A DNA stretch of 64,000 nucleotides from an uncultured Alphaproteobacteria bacterium (GTDB taxonomy: Bacteria > Pseudomonadota > Alphaproteobacteria > RF32 > CAG-239), in contig CAKQMH010000003.1 of NCBI GenBank assembly GCA_934254915.1, forward strand, positions 121,717-185,716, in the 5' to 3' direction. The notes below the pieces were generated by a model that saw only the letters and a program-made list of their open reading frames with translations, did not search any database and was not told the origin of the DNA. Below, one piece after another: positions 61,460-64,000 of the stretch (position 1 is its first letter; each line of letters opens with the position of its first letter). A program made the translations under genes and the position numbers.

Positions 61460-61565
61460 GAGTTTTAATTTATGATTTATACTAAAAAATTGGGGATTAA
61501 GCCTAGTTTCTTTTTGTATCAGCGGCAAATTATCCTAAAATACGGGTAAAATAACGGAGGATTTA

Positions 61566-62135
61566 ATGACAAAAATAGCAATTTGGTGTCGTCATGACGG
61601 CGACAATATTATCGGTATCGGCTCGCAAATACCGTGGCATATTCCGTCGGATTTTCGCCGCTTTCGCAAGATTACCGAAGCCGCTGATTTGGTGGTGGGA
61701 CAAACTACTTACGAGAGCTTTCCCAACCGCACGCTGCCTAACCGCAATCTTCATATTTTGACCCTAACGCCGGATTATGAAGTCAGCGATGCCGAACACC
61801 ATTTTGTATATAATAACATTAATGCGTTTAAGGATTTTCCACGCGATTTGTATATTTGTGGCGGCGCGACCATTTATAAGTTGTTTATGACTTCCGGTGC
61901 CAAACTTATGCCGGATATTATTGTCGACTGCCGCTATTGCGGTGAAGTGGCACAACTTGACGGCCCTAAAATCGACATTACTCCGAGCATTGAGGTTATG
62001 GAAAAAAAGTATCAGCGTGTCACTCCCGAATATGAACAGGAAAATGTTTTAACCTCGTTGTGGGTCAAAAAAGGCGATTTTGTGGAACAAAGCGTTTTGA
62101 AAAAATTACTCAATATCATTAGCGTAGACAATTAA
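61566..62135 (+). CDS. folA: Dihydrofolate reductase
   Basis: A 189-residue enzyme regenerating tetrahydrofolate. IIGIGSQIPWHIPSDFRRFRKIT contains the substrate-binding core; VVGQTTYESFPNRTLPNR and YICGGATIYKLF (NADPH site) follow. It has a longer C-terminal tail than E. coli FolA. GGAGG before the ATG. First gene of folA-thyA-dut. Confidence 0.93.
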   Translation: MTKIAIWCRHDGDNIIGIGSQIPWHIPSDFRRFRKITEAADLVVGQTTYESFPNRTLPNRNLHILTLTPDYEVSDAEHHFVYNNINAFKDFPRDLYICGGATIYKLFMTSGAKLMPDIIVDCRYCGEVAQLDGPKIDITPSIEVMEKKYQRVTPEYEQENVLTSLWVKKGDFVEQSVLKKLLNIISVDN

Positions 62136-62148
62136 GTGAGATGAAAAA

Positions 62149-62937
62149 ATGAAACAGTATCTCGATATTTTGCAAGATATTATGACCAACGGCCAAGACG
62201 CCGACAACCGCACCGGAATTTATGCCCGTAAAGTTTTCGGCCGGCAGATGCATTTTGACTTAAGCCAAGGCTTCCCGCTGGTAACAACTAAAAAGGTTTT
62301 CTTAAAAGGGATTATTCATGAGCTTATCTGGTTGCTTTCGGGCAACACTAATATTAAATATCTGACTGATAATAATGTTCATATTTGGGATGAATGGGCT
62401 GACAAAAACGGTAATCTTGGGCCGGTTTACGGGGCGCAGTGGCGTAACTTTAACGGGCAGGGTATTGATCAGATAAAAGATGTGATTGCCCGTATCAAAA
62501 AAAATCCGCAGGACAGACGCTTGATCGTTACGGCATGGAATCCGGCGCAAATTGAGCAGATGGCGCTACCGCCGTGTCATTGCTTTTTCCAGTTTGATGT
62601 AACCCCTGACGGACGGCTCAATTGTCAACTCTATCAGCGCAGTTGCGATATGTTTTTGGGCGTTCCGTTTAACATTGCCTCTTATTCATTGTTGACAATG
62701 ATGGTGGCGCAGGTTTGCGGCTTAAAACCGGGGGAATTTGTTCATACTTTGGGCAATGCTCATATTTATAACAATCATTTTGAGCAGGTAAAACTGCAAC
62801 TCACTCGTCAGCCGTATCCTTTGCCGCAGATGAAAATTAATCCTGAGGTCAAAGATATTTTTGCTTTTCGTTATGATGACTTTGAACTGCAAAATTATCA
62901 ATGTCATCCGGCGATAAAAGGCGATGTTGCGGTATAA
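62149..62937 (+). CDS. thyA: Thymidylate synthase
   Basis: A 262-residue enzyme making dTMP from dUMP with methylene-tetrahydrofolate. Catalytic Cys in ALPPCHCFFQF; DRRLIVTAWNP, QRSCDMFLGVPFNIASYS and the folate site at the C-terminus (HPAIKGDVAV) are intact. 13 bp after folA. Confidence 0.98.
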   Translation: MKQYLDILQDIMTNGQDADNRTGIYARKVFGRQMHFDLSQGFPLVTTKKVFLKGIIHELIWLLSGNTNIKYLTDNNVHIWDEWADKNGNLGPVYGAQWRNFNGQGIDQIKDVIARIKKNPQDRRLIVTAWNPAQIEQMALPPCHCFFQFDVTPDGRLNCQLYQRSCDMFLGVPFNIASYSLLTMMVAQVCGLKPGEFVHTLGNAHIYNNHFEQVKLQLTRQPYPLPQMKINPEVKDIFAFRYDDFELQNYQCHPAIKGDVAV

Positions 62938-62951
62938 TTAGGGGACAGCAT

Positions 62952-63431
62952 ATGATTTCACGTCAACCGACTTTAGTTAAATTTACCAAGTTGGCTCATT
63001 ATGTCGAAAATCCGGCTAATCTGAGCTATGCTACTCCGGATGCCGCTTGTTTTGATGTTTGTGCAGCTTTGGATTCACCATTAACTTTGGCTCCGGGCGA
63101 ACAGGCAGGGATACCGACCGGCATAAAACTTGCTCCCGAAAATCCGATTTGGTTTCGGGTTAACTCGCGCAGCGGCATGGCAATAAAATACGGTATAATC
63201 ACTATTGCCGGTATTATTGATACTGATTATCGCGGCGAGCTGATAATCGGCTTATTAAACACCAATTCCGAAAGCAGCGGCAAAAGTTATATCATTGAGC
63301 CGGGGGATAAAATAGCGCAGGTTGAAGTTCCGTTTCCGTATAAAGCTGAGTTTGTTGAAGTCAGTAATCAAGAATTTGCCGCTTTAAACACCGACCGCGG
63401 AGCTAATGGTTTCGGTTCTTCCGGCCGTTAA
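62952..63431 (+). CDS. dut: dUTP diphosphatase
   Basis: A 159-residue trimeric enzyme that removes dUTP and supplies dUMP to ThyA. I chose the ATG at 62952 behind AGGGG, 14 bp after thyA. Motifs: ATPDAACFDVCA (I), NSRSGMAIKYGI (II), GIIDTDYRGEL (III), GDKIAQVEV (IV), RGANGFGSSG (V). Confidence 0.95.
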   Translation: MISRQPTLVKFTKLAHYVENPANLSYATPDAACFDVCAALDSPLTLAPGEQAGIPTGIKLAPENPIWFRVNSRSGMAIKYGIITIAGIIDTDYRGELIIGLLNTNSESSGKSYIIEPGDKIAQVEVPFPYKAEFVEVSNQEFAALNTDRGANGFGSSGR

Positions 63432-63466
63432 TTAAAAATAAAACGTCACTTCGCCCAAACATTTTT

Positions 63467-63578
63467 AAAATGTCATGTCGAGCGTAGTCGAGACATCTCG
63501 GCCTTACCCTCCGTGCCGTCCGTCAGTGACGGCACTATTATTGTCACCTTTCGACTGCGCTCAGGGTGACATTTTTTT
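63467..63578. repeat. Intergenic inverted-repeat element
   Basis: Two imperfect complementary arms, AAAATGTCATGTCGAGCG... (from 63467) and ...CGCTCAGGGTGACATTTTT (to ~63578), with an inner perfect hairpin GTGCCGTC-CGTCAGT-GACGGCAC (63513-63535). No coding potential. It looks like a dispersed palindromic repeat (REP/MITE-like) between dut and the flagellin gene. Confidence 0.7.
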
Positions 63579-63661
63579 AATATTTTCCCGCACTTGTTAA
63601 CTCATTTCTAACCATTATATCCTTATATTAAGCACAGTAACAAATAGAAAGGAGTAAGGTC

Positions 63662-64000
63662 GTGGCGGGAGGAATCAGCCTCAATGCGAATATGCGCAGC
63701 AATCTGCTTAGCCTGCAAAACATCAGCGGGCAAGTCAGTCTGACGCAAAATCGCTTGGCTACCGGCCTCAAGGTCAACTCCGCGATTGATAATCCTTCCT
63801 CCTTTTACACCGCCAAATCCTTAAATAATCGGGCAACCGATTTGTCCACACTCCTTGATTCAATGGAACAAGCTGTTTCTACCGTTAAAGCCGCTAATAC
63901 CGCGCTTGAAGCCGGTTCGGAACTGCTTGCCCACGCTGCCGCTCTCGCTAACTCGACGCTTGACACCACGGTCATACCCTCCTTTCACGACATGCAAGCG
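63662..64000 (+). CDS. Flagellin, N-terminal part (runs off the window)
   Basis: An open frame from a GTG behind AAGGAGTAAGG to the window end (113 codons). The product has the conserved D0/D1 flagellin start: ISLNANMRSNLLSLQNIS, RLATGLKVNSAIDNPSSFYTAKSLNNRATDL, VKAANTALEAGSELL. It forms the flagellar filament. The central and C-terminal parts lie outside. Confidence 0.9.
   Translation, partial: MAGGISLNANMRSNLLSLQNISGQVSLTQNRLATGLKVNSAIDNPSSFYTAKSLNNRATDLSTLLDSMEQAVSTVKAANTALEAGSELLAHAAALANSTLDTTVIPSFHDMQA

Noticed and set aside
61084..61460. Empty intergenic stretch
   Set aside because: Seemed gene-free at first, but the minus strand shows the acceptor end, tag frame and promoter of a permuted tmRNA.

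Overview
The window looks like a chromosomal segment of a flagellated alphaproteobacterium of moderate-to-low GC. Three things support this: a circularly permuted (two-piece type) tmRNA gene with the tag ANDNNVAPVALAA; the order yceD-rpmF-plsX-fabH-ihfA-merR with bamE divergent, which is typical of Alphaproteobacteria; and a Rickettsiales/Rhodospirillales-like set of housekeeping genes. An uncultured host-associated lineage (for example the RF32-type gut alphaproteobacteria) would fit, but that is inference. The start of a flagellin gene closes the window.

Layout. 1-2.45 kb: accessory operon with one phage-type protein, three tandem copies of a small membrane protein and one unknown gene. 2.5-13.6 kb: surE, an M23 envelope peptidase, tRNA-Asp, small membrane genes, a parvulin chaperone, secA, prfC and a lipoprotein. 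13.7-22.8 kb: tRNA-Leu, tig, then a five-gene membrane-glycosylation module, then clpP-clpX. 22.8-35.3 kb: TPR lipoprotein, uracil-DNA glycosylase, two related four-cysteine exported proteins with a lytic transglycosylase, recG, mfd and a TerB-like gene. 35.3-42.7 kb: OmpA-like lipoprotein, an unusual short Dxs, BPL_N protein, HydE, MnmA, an exported flavodoxin and a metallophosphoesterase. The dxs-like and flavodoxin genes both have a MerR-type promoter with a 19-bp spacer and almost the same operator.

42.7-49.0 kb holds a complete type II-C CRISPR-Cas locus: cas9-cas1-cas2 on the minus strand; an eight-repeat array whose repeats each appear to contain a promoter; and a tracrRNA gene divergent from cas9, with the two -35 boxes one base apart. 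Left of the array lies the most unusual feature. A degenerate 35-nt repeat is followed by 707 bp carrying a phage-derived, probably nuclease-domain ORF, which runs directly into the first true repeat and ends on a stop codon inside it. The ORF therefore sits where a giant spacer would.

49.0-64 kb: a sulfatase pseudogene, tRNA-Pro with a partly duplicated copy, the fatty-acid/phospholipid start cluster (plsX, fabH), a NhaD/ArsB-type transporter, trmJ, two exported unknowns, cysE, a hydrolase, sspB, ssrA, folA-thyA-dut, an intergenic repeat element and flagellin. The tag-and-degrade pathway (ssrA, sspB, clpX, clpP) and dTMP synthesis (folA, thyA, dut) are both represented here.
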